From assembly GCA_012522755.1 (NCBI GenBank), contig JAAYJV010000048.1:1-64000 (forward strand): DNA of 64,000 nt. The letters are read 5' to 3'. A program made the translations under genes and the position numbers. Each line of letters starts with the position of its first letter. Within the stretch, counting starts at the first letter, position 1. Source of the DNA: Candidatus Hydrogenedens sp. (GTDB lineage Bacteria; Hydrogenedentota; Hydrogenedentia; Hydrogenedentales; CAITNO01). Shown here one piece after another: positions 17,890 to 27,162 of the stretch. Under the pieces are notes generated by a model, which had not been told where the DNA came from, made no database searches, and worked only from the letters and a program-made list of their open reading frames with translations.

Positions 17890-18234
17890 TCAGGGATAGG
17901 GAAGAAGGGGGTCGTGTTTTTCATAATGATAGCGCCAGGCTGGGCCATGGAGATGGATCCATTCGAAGTAAGCCATCTGCCCGACATCATACCCGACCTC
18001 CTCCGAGCGGAGCCATTTGTGCTCTTTCATTTTCCTGCGTTGTATGGCCATGGCATTTAAATGATCAGCTTTACGCCATTTCACAGCACAGTGCTCAAAC
18101 CAATCCTCCATGGCCTCCTTATAAGTAATTTTGGGGCCATGCTCCTTACGCAAGTGAACATAGTGCCTGTATATGGCACGCAGTTCACGTCTGGAAACCC
18201 TGTCCAGAGAGTCCTCTTTGTAGAAAGTAGCCAT
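17890..18234 (-). CDS. Small conserved-looking protein of unknown function
   Basis: This 114-aa soluble protein is not recognised. It is rich in charged and aromatic residues (10 Tyr or Trp in the last 45 residues). It shows a run EHKWLRSEEVGYDVGQ that looks like a folded, constrained motif rather than random reading frame. No membrane segment or Cys is present. The ATG at 18234 has AAGGAT upstream. It lies alone, convergent with rsgA and about 190 bases from the neighbouring isomerase gene's end. Composition and codon use fit a real gene. Confidence 0.65.
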   Translation of the reverse strand: MATFYKEDSLDRVSRRELRAIYRHYVHLRKEHGPKITYKEAMEDWFEHCAVKWRKADHLNAMAIQRRKMKEHKWLRSEEVGYDVGQMAYFEWIHLHGPAWRYHYEKHDPLLPYP

Positions 18235-18354
18235 GATAACGATCCTTATTTATAACACCGTTCACTTTCTCCCCTCCGTTAGTATCATTGTATACCGAAA
18301 CACTCCAGATGTCAAGAGCTGATGCAAAAAAGATTAAAAGTTCATCAGAATCCA

Positions 18355-18389
18355 TAAAAAACCCCGGATATTCAAAGAATACCCGGGGT
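18355..18389 (-). terminator. Rho-independent terminator of the isomerase-like gene
   Basis: On the minus strand a near-perfect 13-base stem (one mismatch; 18377-18389 with 18361-18373) with a 3-base loop is followed by a run of T. It lies 31 bases beyond the stop of the gene at 18421-19314. Confidence 0.88.
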
Positions 18390-18420
18390 CAGACAATCAG
18401 CCAGAGCATAGAATAGGACG

Positions 18421-19314
18421 TCAGTCAGCGGCCAGTTCTTCAGCCACCTCATTGAAATAGGCTACACAAGCTGCAATATCAGGTACATTGTTATCCCAGT
18501 TATACTCATATTCAATAAAGAACATGGGATCTTTCATCTCTTGTCTGACAATTTCAGTCAAAATGCCTTTGACATCGCAAATACCTGTTCCCCAGATTAC
18601 ATCATGGGCTTCTTTATTGCCGAATTCCATCAGATCCTTCAGGTGGAAAGAGATCAGACGACCTTCCAGAGCCTTTACCGCTTCCAGCGCATCGATTCCG
18701 GAACGGGGCCAGTGACCCGTATCAGCGCAGGCGCCTACCAGAGGAGACAGGCCTTCCACCGCTTCCAGAACCGTTGTATAATTCCAGTACAGAGACGGTT
18801 CGGGATGATTGTGAATGGCTACCCGGATACCATATTCATCGGCCAGTTTCGAAACGAGAGGCATGTTTTTCTTGAGCGGCTCAGAAGCGATGGTTCCGAT
18901 GCCCATGTCTTTTGCAAATTCAAAGACTTCACGGGCCTTGGATTCATTGGTCGGAAGAGATACCACCCCATAAGAGAGAAGGGTGATACCGGCTTTCTCC
19001 AATTTTTCTTTGGCAAGAGCACGGTGTTCTTCGCTCATACTGTGGATAAAGGTGACTTTTTCGGGCAGATCAGTGCAAAGTCGTTGACCCGGAAAAGCCT
19101 CGGCATATTTCAGGCCCAGAGAAGCGGTTTTGTCAATGGCTTCACTGAAACTGAATTTGTTGAAACTCCACAACTGACAGCCTATGCGCCAGCCCAGAGC
19201 TTCAGCAGCGGGAGCACCCGGTCCGGGAGCATCCGCCAGAGCTGAAGAAGAGATGCCGACCACAGCCAGCAGAGCAATACAGGGCACTACGAACCGAAGG
19301 GATCTGAAATACAT
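18421..19314 (-). CDS. Exported sugar phosphate isomerase/epimerase-like protein
   Basis: This 297-aa TIM-barrel protein has a signal peptide (MYFRSLRFVVPCIALLAVVG...ALA) of Sec type, unlike the Tat-type relatives at 3110 and 7954. Barrel motifs include GLKYAEAFPG, RVAIHNHPEP, GACADTGHW, SFHLKDL and FFIEYEYNWD, consistent with a metal-dependent sugar isomerase/epimerase fold. The ATG at 19314 follows AGAAGGAAAAG and is preferred over an upstream in-frame start at 19380. It is a single gene closed by a strong terminator. The substrate is unknown. Confidence 0.87.
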   Translation of the reverse strand: MYFRSLRFVVPCIALLAVVGISSSALADAPGPGAPAAEALGWRIGCQLWSFNKFSFSEAIDKTASLGLKYAEAFPGQRLCTDLPEKVTFIHSMSEEHRALAKEKLEKAGITLLSYGVVSLPTNESKAREVFEFAKDMGIGTIASEPLKKNMPLVSKLADEYGIRVAIHNHPEPSLYWNYTTVLEAVEGLSPLVGACADTGHWPRSGIDALEAVKALEGRLISFHLKDLMEFGNKEAHDVIWGTGICDVKGILTEIVRQEMKDPMFFIEYEYNWDNNVPDIAACVAYFNEVAEELAAD

Positions 19315-19905
19315 AGTCTTTTCCTTCTTGTCTTGATTCGGTTGGAAATACTGTGGAAAGAACAGATCTTTCCAGTACACAATGAGTCGGGAAGCACTAT
19401 CCCACTTGAAGGATTATCATACCACCCATGCCATAAAAGGACAAAATCACAGTTCTTTACGCTGGTGGAAAGAAACAAGAGTGGGATCCTGCTGAACTTG
19501 TCGGAAAGTATTTGATGGCAATGGTTCAGCCTGGAAGCCAGCAGGACACGTTTTTCTCATGAAATTTACACATAATTACAAATTTGCGGTATAATCTTCA
19601 TAAAGATAAGAGTTGAGAGTCGCCCCTGTACTTCAAAATCGTGGTAAGAATCGATTTGCGAAAGTGGACATACAAGCATAGCAACCCTGAAAAACCTCAG
19701 AGTATCACGCTTGTGAACTGTGTCCGGGCTGATATCTTTCATTGAATCAAAACACTGTCTCCGGAGCGGTGTATCCACGGATCCGGAGCAAGAGAATAGA
19801 GAACAAAAGCAGGATACACACCCGAAGCGGTGTAATAAGCTGAGTCGTATCATCCCGGCTTATCTGTTCCGGAATGATACAGGATACTCAAGGAGAAACA
19901 GGACA
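19315..19905. other. Intergenic region between divergent genes
   Basis: No gene is supported. A TATAAT at 19590-19595 is the only good -10-like element for the response-regulator gene, but its best -35 (TTTACA, 19565-19570) is 19 bases away. Open frames running through the region into the regulator gene lack a credible start before 19906. Confidence 0.5.
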
Positions 19906-20853
19906 GTGCACGCCATAACCATTTGCATTGTGGAAGATTATCAAGACGAAGCCCTGGTATTGAGCGAGGGGCTCAAACTTTTCGGGTATGAGACAGTGAT
20001 CGCCGGTACCGGATATGAAGCGCTCAATCTGTGCCGTCAGGGCGGTGTACATCTTGTATTGCTTGATGTGGGGCTGCCTGACATGGACGGCTATGAAGTC
20101 TGTCGCCAGTTGAAAGCCGATCCGCAAACCATGGATATACCCGTTATTTTTGTGACCGCCAGAGGGGATGCCGGCGATGTGGAGCAAGGCTATGCCCTCG
20201 GTGCTCTGGACTATGTCGCCAAACCCTATAACCTGCCCATGGTCATCGTCCATATTGATGCGGCTTTGCGTACCCGCCAGGGGGGTACGGAGCTCGTCTC
20301 CGGCCCCTATATGCTCATCGATCCCGCTTATACCGATCAACTGACAGGACTGCGAAACAGACGTTTTCTCATTGAGCGCCTTCAGGAAGAATCGGCCAAG
20401 GCCTATCGTTATGATTACCATCTTTCATGTCTTATGCTTGAAGTTGAAGAGGCGCCTCAGGATGGGCTCGGAGACAGACTTCCCGACGAGCTGCTGGTGG
20501 AAGTGGCCATGACACTGCGTAAAAGTTCCCGTACCTTTGATATAGTCGCCCGCTATGATGAGGCACAGTTCGCGGCTGTTCTTCCCCATACCAATCTGGA
20601 TAATGCTGTTGCCTATGGCCGGAAAATTCAGCACGAACTTTCCCGGGCCATTGCCGCAAGCTCTTGCGTTCTCAAAGAACCCCGGGTATGCATGGGCATC
20701 ACCACCTATTACTGCAACAAACAATCCGAGGAAGACAAGTATAAACGACCGGACAGTGCCGAAGAATTTCTGGGCGCCTCCATGAACAAACTGTTGATTG
20801 CCAAAAACAATGCCCCGGAATTCATCGTTGCAGGTGAAACCAGCGGTTCCTGA
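19906..20853 (+). CDS. Response regulator with degenerate GGDEF domain
   Basis: This 315-aa protein has an N-terminal receiver domain (about residues 3-122), with acidic pocket ED, phosphoacceptor Asp in LVLLDVGLPDMDGYE, Thr in VTARG and Lys in AKPYN. A GGDEF-like domain follows (DQLTGLRNRRFL onward). The active-site loop reads RYDEAQF instead of RYGGDEF, so diguanylate cyclase activity is probably lost. It may bind nucleotide or act as a protein interaction module. GTG at 19906, 10 bases after AGGAG, is the chosen start. No sensor kinase gene is adjacent. Confidence 0.88.
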   Translation: MHAITICIVEDYQDEALVLSEGLKLFGYETVIAGTGYEALNLCRQGGVHLVLLDVGLPDMDGYEVCRQLKADPQTMDIPVIFVTARGDAGDVEQGYALGALDYVAKPYNLPMVIVHIDAALRTRQGGTELVSGPYMLIDPAYTDQLTGLRNRRFLIERLQEESAKAYRYDYHLSCLMLEVEEAPQDGLGDRLPDELLVEVAMTLRKSSRTFDIVARYDEAQFAAVLPHTNLDNAVAYGRKIQHELSRAIAASSCVLKEPRVCMGITTYYCNKQSEEDKYKRPDSAEEFLGASMNKLLIAKNNAPEFIVAGETSGS

Positions 20854-20870
20854 TTCTTCCGGTTGAGCCT

Positions 20871-21764
20871 GTGGACAGTCATCTTTTAGTTCCGGAAGAT
20901 CCCCCCTCTCCGAAATCCCACCTCTCAAGTTATGTCGGTACAGCCGGCTGGAGTTATCCGGACTGGGAAGGGATTGTATACTCTTCTTCTGAAGCCCGGG
21001 CAAGACAGTCACTGACAGCCTTGAGCCGTCTGGTGGATCTCATCGAAATCAATGTGACTTTTTACCAGCCTGTCACGACAGCCATGACTTCCACCTGGTT
21101 GCAGACAGTACTGTCCCGTCCTCATTTCCGTTTCAATGCAAAAGCACCCTCTCTGCTGACTCATGAGCGTCGGAAGTTCCCGGATCAGGGGCTTGTCCGC
21201 AGTTTTTTGAACAGCCTGCGACCCATCATTGAGGGCGAGCGTTTCGGAGCGATTCTTTTCCAGTTTCCCTGGAGTTTCAGACGGACCCCTGAAAACCGCA
21301 GTTATCTGGGACGCCTGATGGATCTTTTTCACCACATGCCCTGCTGCATTGAAATGCGCCACGATTCCTGGAATCATGAAGGATTCTTTGAAGGACTGAA
21401 AGAACGGGAGATCGCCTTCTGCAATATTGATCAGCCTTTGCTTCAACATTGCCTGGAACCTTCCGCCAGGGTCACCGGCCCTTTCGCCTATGTGCGATTG
21501 CATGGCCGTAATACCCGCCAATGGTTTGATCAGGAAACGGATCGGGACGGACGTTATAATTACCTCTACAGCAAAGACGAACTGAAGGATTGGATGGAGC
21601 GTATTTTTTCCATGCAAAAGGAAGCGAAGGAAATATACGTAGTGACCAACAACCACTATCAGGGAAAATCAGTGGTCAATGCGCTGGATATTCAACAGGC
21701 ACTGGGAATGCCGCCCCGGCGGATTCCTGAAACACTTCGCTTCCTTTATAATAATCGCCCCTGA
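20871..21764 (+). CDS. DUF72 domain protein
   Basis: This 297-aa protein belongs to the DUF72 (YecE-like) family. It shows the typical opening YVGTAGWSYPDW, the EINVTFYQP and FRFNAKAP segments, IEMRHDSW, and a C-terminal YVVTNNHYQGKSVVNAL. The fold is a TIM barrel; the biochemical role is not established. The start is GTG 17 bases after the response regulator stop, so the two may be co-transcribed. Length is normal for the family. Confidence 0.87.
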   Translation: MDSHLLVPEDPPSPKSHLSSYVGTAGWSYPDWEGIVYSSSEARARQSLTALSRLVDLIEINVTFYQPVTTAMTSTWLQTVLSRPHFRFNAKAPSLLTHERRKFPDQGLVRSFLNSLRPIIEGERFGAILFQFPWSFRRTPENRSYLGRLMDLFHHMPCCIEMRHDSWNHEGFFEGLKEREIAFCNIDQPLLQHCLEPSARVTGPFAYVRLHGRNTRQWFDQETDRDGRYNYLYSKDELKDWMERIFSMQKEAKEIYVVTNNHYQGKSVVNALDIQQALGMPPRRIPETLRFLYNNRP

Positions 21765-21865
21765 GCAGAGTGTGAAAAGGAGCGGAAGAGCCGGGCCGGT
21801 TGAATCCTCCGGGGATACCGTGGCAAAATGCCGCTGGGTGGAAGGGATAGATTGGATAATTCGTC

Positions 21866-24709
21866 ATGACCAGACTTGAAAAAATACAACGGGAATGCCG
21901 CTGTCCCGTTTTTCTCGATGATTTTACACGCCAGCTTTATGCCACGGACGCTTCCATTTATCAATGCATGCCCCGGGCTGTGGCTTTTCCCAGAACAGCT
22001 CCGGAGACAGCGGAACTCATGGCCGCAGCAGCCGCTGAAGAGATCCCGATCATACCCAGAGGAGCCGGGAGCGGTCTGGCCGGTGGAGCCATTGGCGACG
22101 CCCTGATTCTCGATATGTCGCGGCACAACCAGTTCATTGCTGACTTCAATGAAGAAGCCCGGACCATCCGTGTGGGAGCCGGTACAGTGCTCGATGCCCT
22201 CAATGAATATGTACAGTCCAGCGGATTGACTTTCGGTGCTGATGTGGCCACCAGTTCACGGGCAACCGTCGGTGGTATGATCGCCAACAACAGTTCCGGA
22301 GCCCGGGCCCCGCTCTATGGCATAACCCTGGATCATGTGGATTCGCTGGAACTGATTACAGCCGATGGGAAAATCCATACCCTTTCCGCCGGATCAGAAG
22401 ACATGAAAGAGCGGCTGGAGGTGATACAGGGCAAAGTGATCGATTCACGCCGTGAAATTGAAACACGTTTCCACAGGGAGATCTGCAAACGCTGGCCGGG
22501 GTACGGACTCGACCGGTATTTGCGGAGTATTCTTGCTGAAGCGGCCAATCCGGCGCAGCTCGTAGGCGGGAGTGAAGGCACCTTGTGCACAGTCTTTTCA
22601 GCGACGCTCCGGCTTGTTCCTCTGCCGCCCGGAACAGGTCTGATCCTGCTGTTCTTTGATCGTGTGCAGGACGCCATGGAAGCTTCAGCATCACTGCTGG
22701 ACCTGGAACCGGCCAGCATCGAACATATGGATCGGCTGCTCTTTGATCAGACCCGGGATAACAGAAATTTCGAAAAAGCCCGTGCCCTGCTGGAGCTCGA
22801 TGAAAAACCCTGTGAGGGAATCCTTCTCGTTGAGTTTTATGATCATATAGAAGACAAGCTGGAAGAGGTCAAAAAGCGTGGCCTGGGTCAGCGTCATCTT
22901 CTGTGTGCAACGGAAGAAGAGAAAGCGCTGGTCTGGCATCTGAGAAAAGCGGGGCTGTCATTACTTACCGGGTGTGCCGGTGCAGCCAAGCCCACAGCCG
23001 GTATTGAAGATGTTGCCGTACCTCCGGCGCAGCTCCCCCGTTATGTGGAATCGTTGCGTTCTGTTGTGGAACGCCTCGGGCTGAAAGCTTCTTTCTATGG
23101 TCATGCCGCTGCGGGACTGCTCCATGTGCGGCCTGTTCTGGATTTACGGAGCCGCAAAGATATAGAAGCTTTCCGGGCATTGGCCGAAGAAGTATCCGCT
23201 CTTACTCTGGAATTCAAGGGATCCCTTACAGCGGAACATGGCGTGGGGATCAACCGCACCGAGTTCATGACAGAGCATATCGGCACGGAACTGCTGAAGA
23301 TCATGGAAGAGGTGAAAGAGATCTTTGATCCCCGGGGGCTCATGAATCCCGGCAAGGTTCTGGATACCGGACGATGGCGCATCGACAAAGATCTGCGTAT
23401 GGGCGACGGCTATGCCTTGCCTGTTCCTTTCGAGCCTCTTCTGCTCTTTCAGGCCAAGGATCATTCCTTTACAGGCAATCTCGAACAATGCAACGGCTGC
23501 GGCGGCTGTCGCAAGGAACCGCCTGTCATGTGTCCCACTTTTCAGGCTGCGGGCGACGAAGCACTCTCCACTCGGGGCAGGGCCAATATCATCCGTGCCG
23601 TTCTGGAAGGCCGCCTCGACAGCGACAAAGCGCCGCTCCTCTCAGAGTCTCTGGAATCAGCGTTGAGCAACTGTCTGTCCTGTAAAGCCTGCACTTCAGA
23701 ATGTCCGTCCAATGTGAACATGGCCTTGTTGAAGGCCGAGCTGCTTCATGCGCGACATCGCAAACATGGTGTGCCTTTTTATGCACGCCTTCTCAGCCGT
23801 GTTGATCTGCTGGGTGCTCTCGGAAGTGCTTTTCCCCGACTCACCAATGCCAGTTTTTCTTTTCCTCCCTTCCGATGGCTCCTGCAACGGCTGGTGCATA
23901 TCGCTCAGGAACGATCCCTGCCGCCCTATGCACTCCAACGCTTTGACCGCTGGTTCAGAAAAGAAGGTCTGGAGAAAAAGACCGCTCACAGGGGTACTAT
24001 TCTTTTATGGGATGATTGCTTTGTCCGACACAACGAACCTCATATCGGCCGGGCCGCTGTGCGTGTATTGGAAAAGGCCGGTTATTCACCCCGGCTCGTG
24101 GAAGGGCATGCCTGTTGCGGCCGTCCTGCCTTCAGCATGGGGCGTCTTGATGTGGCCAGAAAATTCGGCAACAAAAATCTGAGACTGTTGAGAGAGACTG
24201 AAGGGCCCATCCTTTTTCTTGAGCCTTCCTGCTATGCCATGTTCCGTGAGGAATACCGGGAGCTGGGGCTGGAAGGGGCTCAGGAAGTGGCGGAACGGGC
24301 TGTGCTCTTTGAGCAGTTCATCGAGCAGCTCCTTCAGAAAGAACCGGATGCCCTTCCCATCAAGAGGCTGCCCTATGGTCTGGCTATCCATGCCCACTGC
24401 CATGCAAAAGCCCAGGCTGATACGAGCATCCATACACTCCTGGCGCAACGTCTTACAGGTGCCCGGGCCTCCATGCTCAACAGCGGCTGTTGTGGTATGG
24501 CGGGAGCTTTCGGGGTGCTGGAGGATAAATATGCGCTGAGTCTTGCAGTGGCTGAGCCCTTGCTCGCCATGATCGACGCCTTGCCCGAAGATACGGCTGT
24601 GATTTCATCAGGAGCCAGTTGCCGTCATCAATTGACCGACCTTTCTTCCCGGCCACCCCTTCATTTTGCCGAGGTGCTGGATCTGGCTTTGAGCGACTGT
24701 GCAGACTGA
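21866..24709 (+). CDS. FAD-binding and Fe-S oxidoreductase (YdiJ/GlcD-GlcF type)
   Basis: This 947-aa fusion protein joins a flavoprotein 2-hydroxyacid dehydrogenase to an iron-sulfur electron-transfer module. The FAD_binding_4 domain (about 35-250) has PRGAGSGLAGGAIGD, and the FAD-oxidase C-terminal domain follows to about 500, with HGVGINR. Two 4Fe-4S motifs follow: CNGCGGCRKEPPVMCP and CLSCKACTSECP. Two CCG-type cysteine segments (HACCGRPAFSMG and NSGCCGMAGAFG) close the protein. Likely substrate is D-lactate, glycolate or D-2-hydroxyglutarate, feeding electrons to the respiratory chain. It ends 4 bases from convergent feoB. Confidence 0.9.
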   Translation: MTRLEKIQRECRCPVFLDDFTRQLYATDASIYQCMPRAVAFPRTAPETAELMAAAAAEEIPIIPRGAGSGLAGGAIGDALILDMSRHNQFIADFNEEARTIRVGAGTVLDALNEYVQSSGLTFGADVATSSRATVGGMIANNSSGARAPLYGITLDHVDSLELITADGKIHTLSAGSEDMKERLEVIQGKVIDSRREIETRFHREICKRWPGYGLDRYLRSILAEAANPAQLVGGSEGTLCTVFSATLRLVPLPPGTGLILLFFDRVQDAMEASASLLDLEPASIEHMDRLLFDQTRDNRNFEKARALLELDEKPCEGILLVEFYDHIEDKLEEVKKRGLGQRHLLCATEEEKALVWHLRKAGLSLLTGCAGAAKPTAGIEDVAVPPAQLPRYVESLRSVVERLGLKASFYGHAAAGLLHVRPVLDLRSRKDIEAFRALAEEVSALTLEFKGSLTAEHGVGINRTEFMTEHIGTELLKIMEEVKEIFDPRGLMNPGKVLDTGRWRIDKDLRMGDGYALPVPFEPLLLFQAKDHSFTGNLEQCNGCGGCRKEPPVMCPTFQAAGDEALSTRGRANIIRAVLEGRLDSDKAPLLSESLESALSNCLSCKACTSECPSNVNMALLKAELLHARHRKHGVPFYARLLSRVDLLGALGSAFPRLTNASFSFPPFRWLLQRLVHIAQERSLPPYALQRFDRWFRKEGLEKKTAHRGTILLWDDCFVRHNEPHIGRAAVRVLEKAGYSPRLVEGHACCGRPAFSMGRLDVARKFGNKNLRLLRETEGPILFLEPSCYAMFREEYRELGLEGAQEVAERAVLFEQFIEQLLQKEPDALPIKRLPYGLAIHAHCHAKAQADTSIHTLLAQRLTGARASMLNSGCCGMAGAFGVLEDKYALSLAVAEPLLAMIDALPEDTAVISSGASCRHQLTDLSSRPPLHFAEVLDLALSDCAD

Positions 24710-24713
24710 AAAA

Positions 24714-26816
24714 TCAGATGAGCAGCGAGCCGATCTGATAAAAGGCAATGGCCAGAATAAAGGCAAATGTCGTGGAATAGAGAGTGGCGAACAGCGCCCA
24801 CTTCCATGAACCGCTTTCACGCCGGATCACGGCGATTGTGACCAGACAGGGCGCATAGAGCATGACAAAGACCATGAGTGCAAAGGCGCGAACAGGATTC
24901 CAATCAGGCTTCTGAGCCAGGTGTTCAGACAGGGAGAGGAAATTATCCTCATCCGTATTTTCCAGGGCATAGGCTGTGCCGAGAACGCCCAGAACCACTT
25001 CTTTCGCTGCAAAACCGCCGATGAGCGCAATATTCGTGCGCCAGTCGAAACCGGCGGCCTGACTCACAGGCTCCAGCGCTTTACCGGCACGACCCGCAAA
25101 ACTGAAGGCCAGATGCTCATCAGCGGCCACATCTTCAGCGGGTCGGGGAAAATACATGAGTGCCCAGAGTACCAGATTGATGGCCAGAATGACTGTCCCG
25201 GCTTTCTTCACGTACATCCAGGTGCGTTCCCAGGTGTGGCGCAGAACTCCACGCAGCACAGGCATGTGATAGGGGGGCAGTTCCATGACAAAAGGCATCT
25301 GCTCGCCCCGGACAAGTGTACGCCGCAGAATCCAGGCGGCCACCAGTGCCGTGATCCAGGAAAGAGCCCAGAGAATCATCATGATGAGCGTGCGGTTATG
25401 GGGAAAAAATGCCGCAATGAGCATGGCATAAACAGGCATTTTCGCTCCGCAATTCATGAAGGGCGTGACAAGCATGGTGACCAGCCTGTCCCGGTCCTCG
25501 CGCATGGTGCGTGTGGACATGATCCCCGGAACAGCACAACCGCCCGCACCCAGACCGCCGGCAACGATAAAGGCGAGGATGCTTTTTCCCTGCAGTCCGA
25601 AAGTGCGCAGAGGGCGGTCCAGAATAAAGGCCACCCGGGCGATATACCCGCTGTCTTCCAGTGCCGCGACAAAAAGAAACATGAAAAATATGAGAGGCAC
25701 AAAACTCATCACACCGCCCACGCCTCCGATAACACCGTCATTCAAGAGGGAATAAAGCATGGGCATGCTTTCCTCCAGAGGCGTTATAAAGCGGGACAGG
25801 GAAAGAAAGAGCGTTTCCATGAAGCCCGTGGGACTTTGGAAGCCATCGAACCAGGGAATCCATGCCCATTCATCAGAGACTTTGAAGACCCAGAAAAAAA
25901 GGGCCGCCACAACCATAACAAGAATGAGAGGACCGGCAATACGGTTGCAGACAATAAGATCGAGACTTTCCGTGATGTCACGGCGGTTGCTCGCCGTATG
26001 GGTCACGCAGCTTTTCACCATTCCGGCCGCAATGCCGTAGCGGTGTTCCGCCACAAGAGTGGAGGCATCCGCATTGAAATGTCTTTCAATACGACTGATG
26101 GCATCATCGGCCTGCTTCAAAAGTGCATCGCTTTCAGAAGGAGTCAGGTCCCGTATTTCAGTGGCTGCACGCTCATCTTTTTCCAGAAGTTTGACAGCCA
26201 GCCAGGCGGGTGAAAAACGTTCTTTCAGAGCCGGAATCTTTTCGATAACCCGGGTCAGGGACACCACCTCATCGTCCACACCGTGACCATAAGACAGGGG
26301 GGAGGGATCGGCCTTTTCTTTTCCGTGAAGAACAGCCAGGCTTGCAGCGGATATCTCATCAATACCCTTATCCCGGCAGGCGATGGTGGGGATAACCGGA
26401 ACACCCAGAAGCTGTGAGAGACCTTCCACATCAATCTTGTAGCCGCGCCGCTCAGCCGTATCCATCATGTTCAGTGCGATCACCATGGGTATCTGCATTT
26501 CCATGAGCTGAATGGTCAGATAGAGATTGCGCTCAAGATTGGATGCGTCAACAACATTGATGATGAGGGAGGGATGCTCATCGAGAATAAAATTACGGGC
26601 TACCAGTTCTTCTCTGCTGTAGGCCGTCAGTGAATAGGTACCCGGAAGATCCACCACAGTCGTGCGCTGTCCCTGCCAGCGCAGCACACCGCTTTTGATA
26701 TCTACGGTAACACCCGGATAATTGCTGACCTGCTGAGCGGAGCCGGTCAGTGCATTATAGAGGCAGGTTTTTCCTGCATTGGGATTGCCTGCTATGACTA
26801 TTTTGCCAGAGGACAT
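24714..26816 (-). CDS. feoB: Ferrous iron transporter FeoB
   Basis: This 700-aa protein is the inner-membrane Fe(II) transporter. The N-terminal G domain has GNPNAGKT (G1), DLPGTYSL (G3) and NVVDASNLERN. A helical GDI-like region and a multi-span membrane domain with duplicated Gate segments follow (VGGVMSFVPLIFFMFLF, GCAVPGIMSTR, MNCGAKMPVY). The ATG at 26816 starts directly at the G domain and is preferred over an upstream in-frame start. It lies 61 bases downstream of feoA in one operon. Confidence 0.96.
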   Translation of the reverse strand: MSSGKIVIAGNPNAGKTCLYNALTGSAQQVSNYPGVTVDIKSGVLRWQGQRTTVVDLPGTYSLTAYSREELVARNFILDEHPSLIINVVDASNLERNLYLTIQLMEMQIPMVIALNMMDTAERRGYKIDVEGLSQLLGVPVIPTIACRDKGIDEISAASLAVLHGKEKADPSPLSYGHGVDDEVVSLTRVIEKIPALKERFSPAWLAVKLLEKDERAATEIRDLTPSESDALLKQADDAISRIERHFNADASTLVAEHRYGIAAGMVKSCVTHTASNRRDITESLDLIVCNRIAGPLILVMVVAALFFWVFKVSDEWAWIPWFDGFQSPTGFMETLFLSLSRFITPLEESMPMLYSLLNDGVIGGVGGVMSFVPLIFFMFLFVAALEDSGYIARVAFILDRPLRTFGLQGKSILAFIVAGGLGAGGCAVPGIMSTRTMREDRDRLVTMLVTPFMNCGAKMPVYAMLIAAFFPHNRTLIMMILWALSWITALVAAWILRRTLVRGEQMPFVMELPPYHMPVLRGVLRHTWERTWMYVKKAGTVILAINLVLWALMYFPRPAEDVAADEHLAFSFAGRAGKALEPVSQAAGFDWRTNIALIGGFAAKEVVLGVLGTAYALENTDEDNFLSLSEHLAQKPDWNPVRAFALMVFVMLYAPCLVTIAVIRRESGSWKWALFATLYSTTFAFILAIAFYQIGSLLI

Positions 26817-26877
26817 GGAAAGGGATGATCCTTCACACGCTGCGTGAACCAGAGAAAAAAACGATGGGAGGGAAGTG

Positions 26878-27162
26878 TCAGTCCAGAGTATTCTCCGATG
26901 CGGACACAAAGGCGACAGGTGTATTCTTGATGCGCTCAACCTCAATGGTACGGGCTTCACTCATGCGCACGGCCAGATGGTAGCCTTTGACGAAGATCTC
27001 CACAGGATCGCCCAGAGGGGCATGACGTTCAACGCGAAGCTCTGCACCTTTTGTAATACCCATATCAAGAAGACGACGACGCAAACTCAACGGGGTATCA
27101 GTGCCGATACCCAGGATGATTGCCGTTTCACCGGTTTTCAATTCTGAGAGTGTGTGTTTTAT
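26878..27162 (-). CDS. feoA: FeoA, ferrous iron transport accessory protein, apparent ATA start
   Basis: This SH3-like FeoA protein (94 aa if read from 27162) supports FeoB-mediated Fe(II) uptake. The body includes LGIGTDTPLSLRRRLLDMG, typical of FeoA. The only standard start is TTG at 27141, which has no ribosome binding site. Seven codons upstream, an ATA at 27162 is preceded at 7 bases by AAGGAG (27170-27175), and the added residues (KHTLSELKTGE) fit the usual FeoA N-terminus. The ATA overlaps the TAA stop of the upstream gene as ATAA. A sequencing or assembly error replacing ATG would give ATGA. The gene identity is firm; the start is an inference. Confidence 0.93.
   Translation of the reverse strand: MKHTLSELKTGETAIILGIGTDTPLSLRRRLLDMGITKGAELRVERHAPLGDPVEIFVKGYHLAVRMSEARTIEVERIKNTPVAFVSASENTLD

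Noticed and set aside
24921..26213. 430-codon open frame on the plus strand
   Set aside because: It is antisense to feoB and shows no protein-like pattern.
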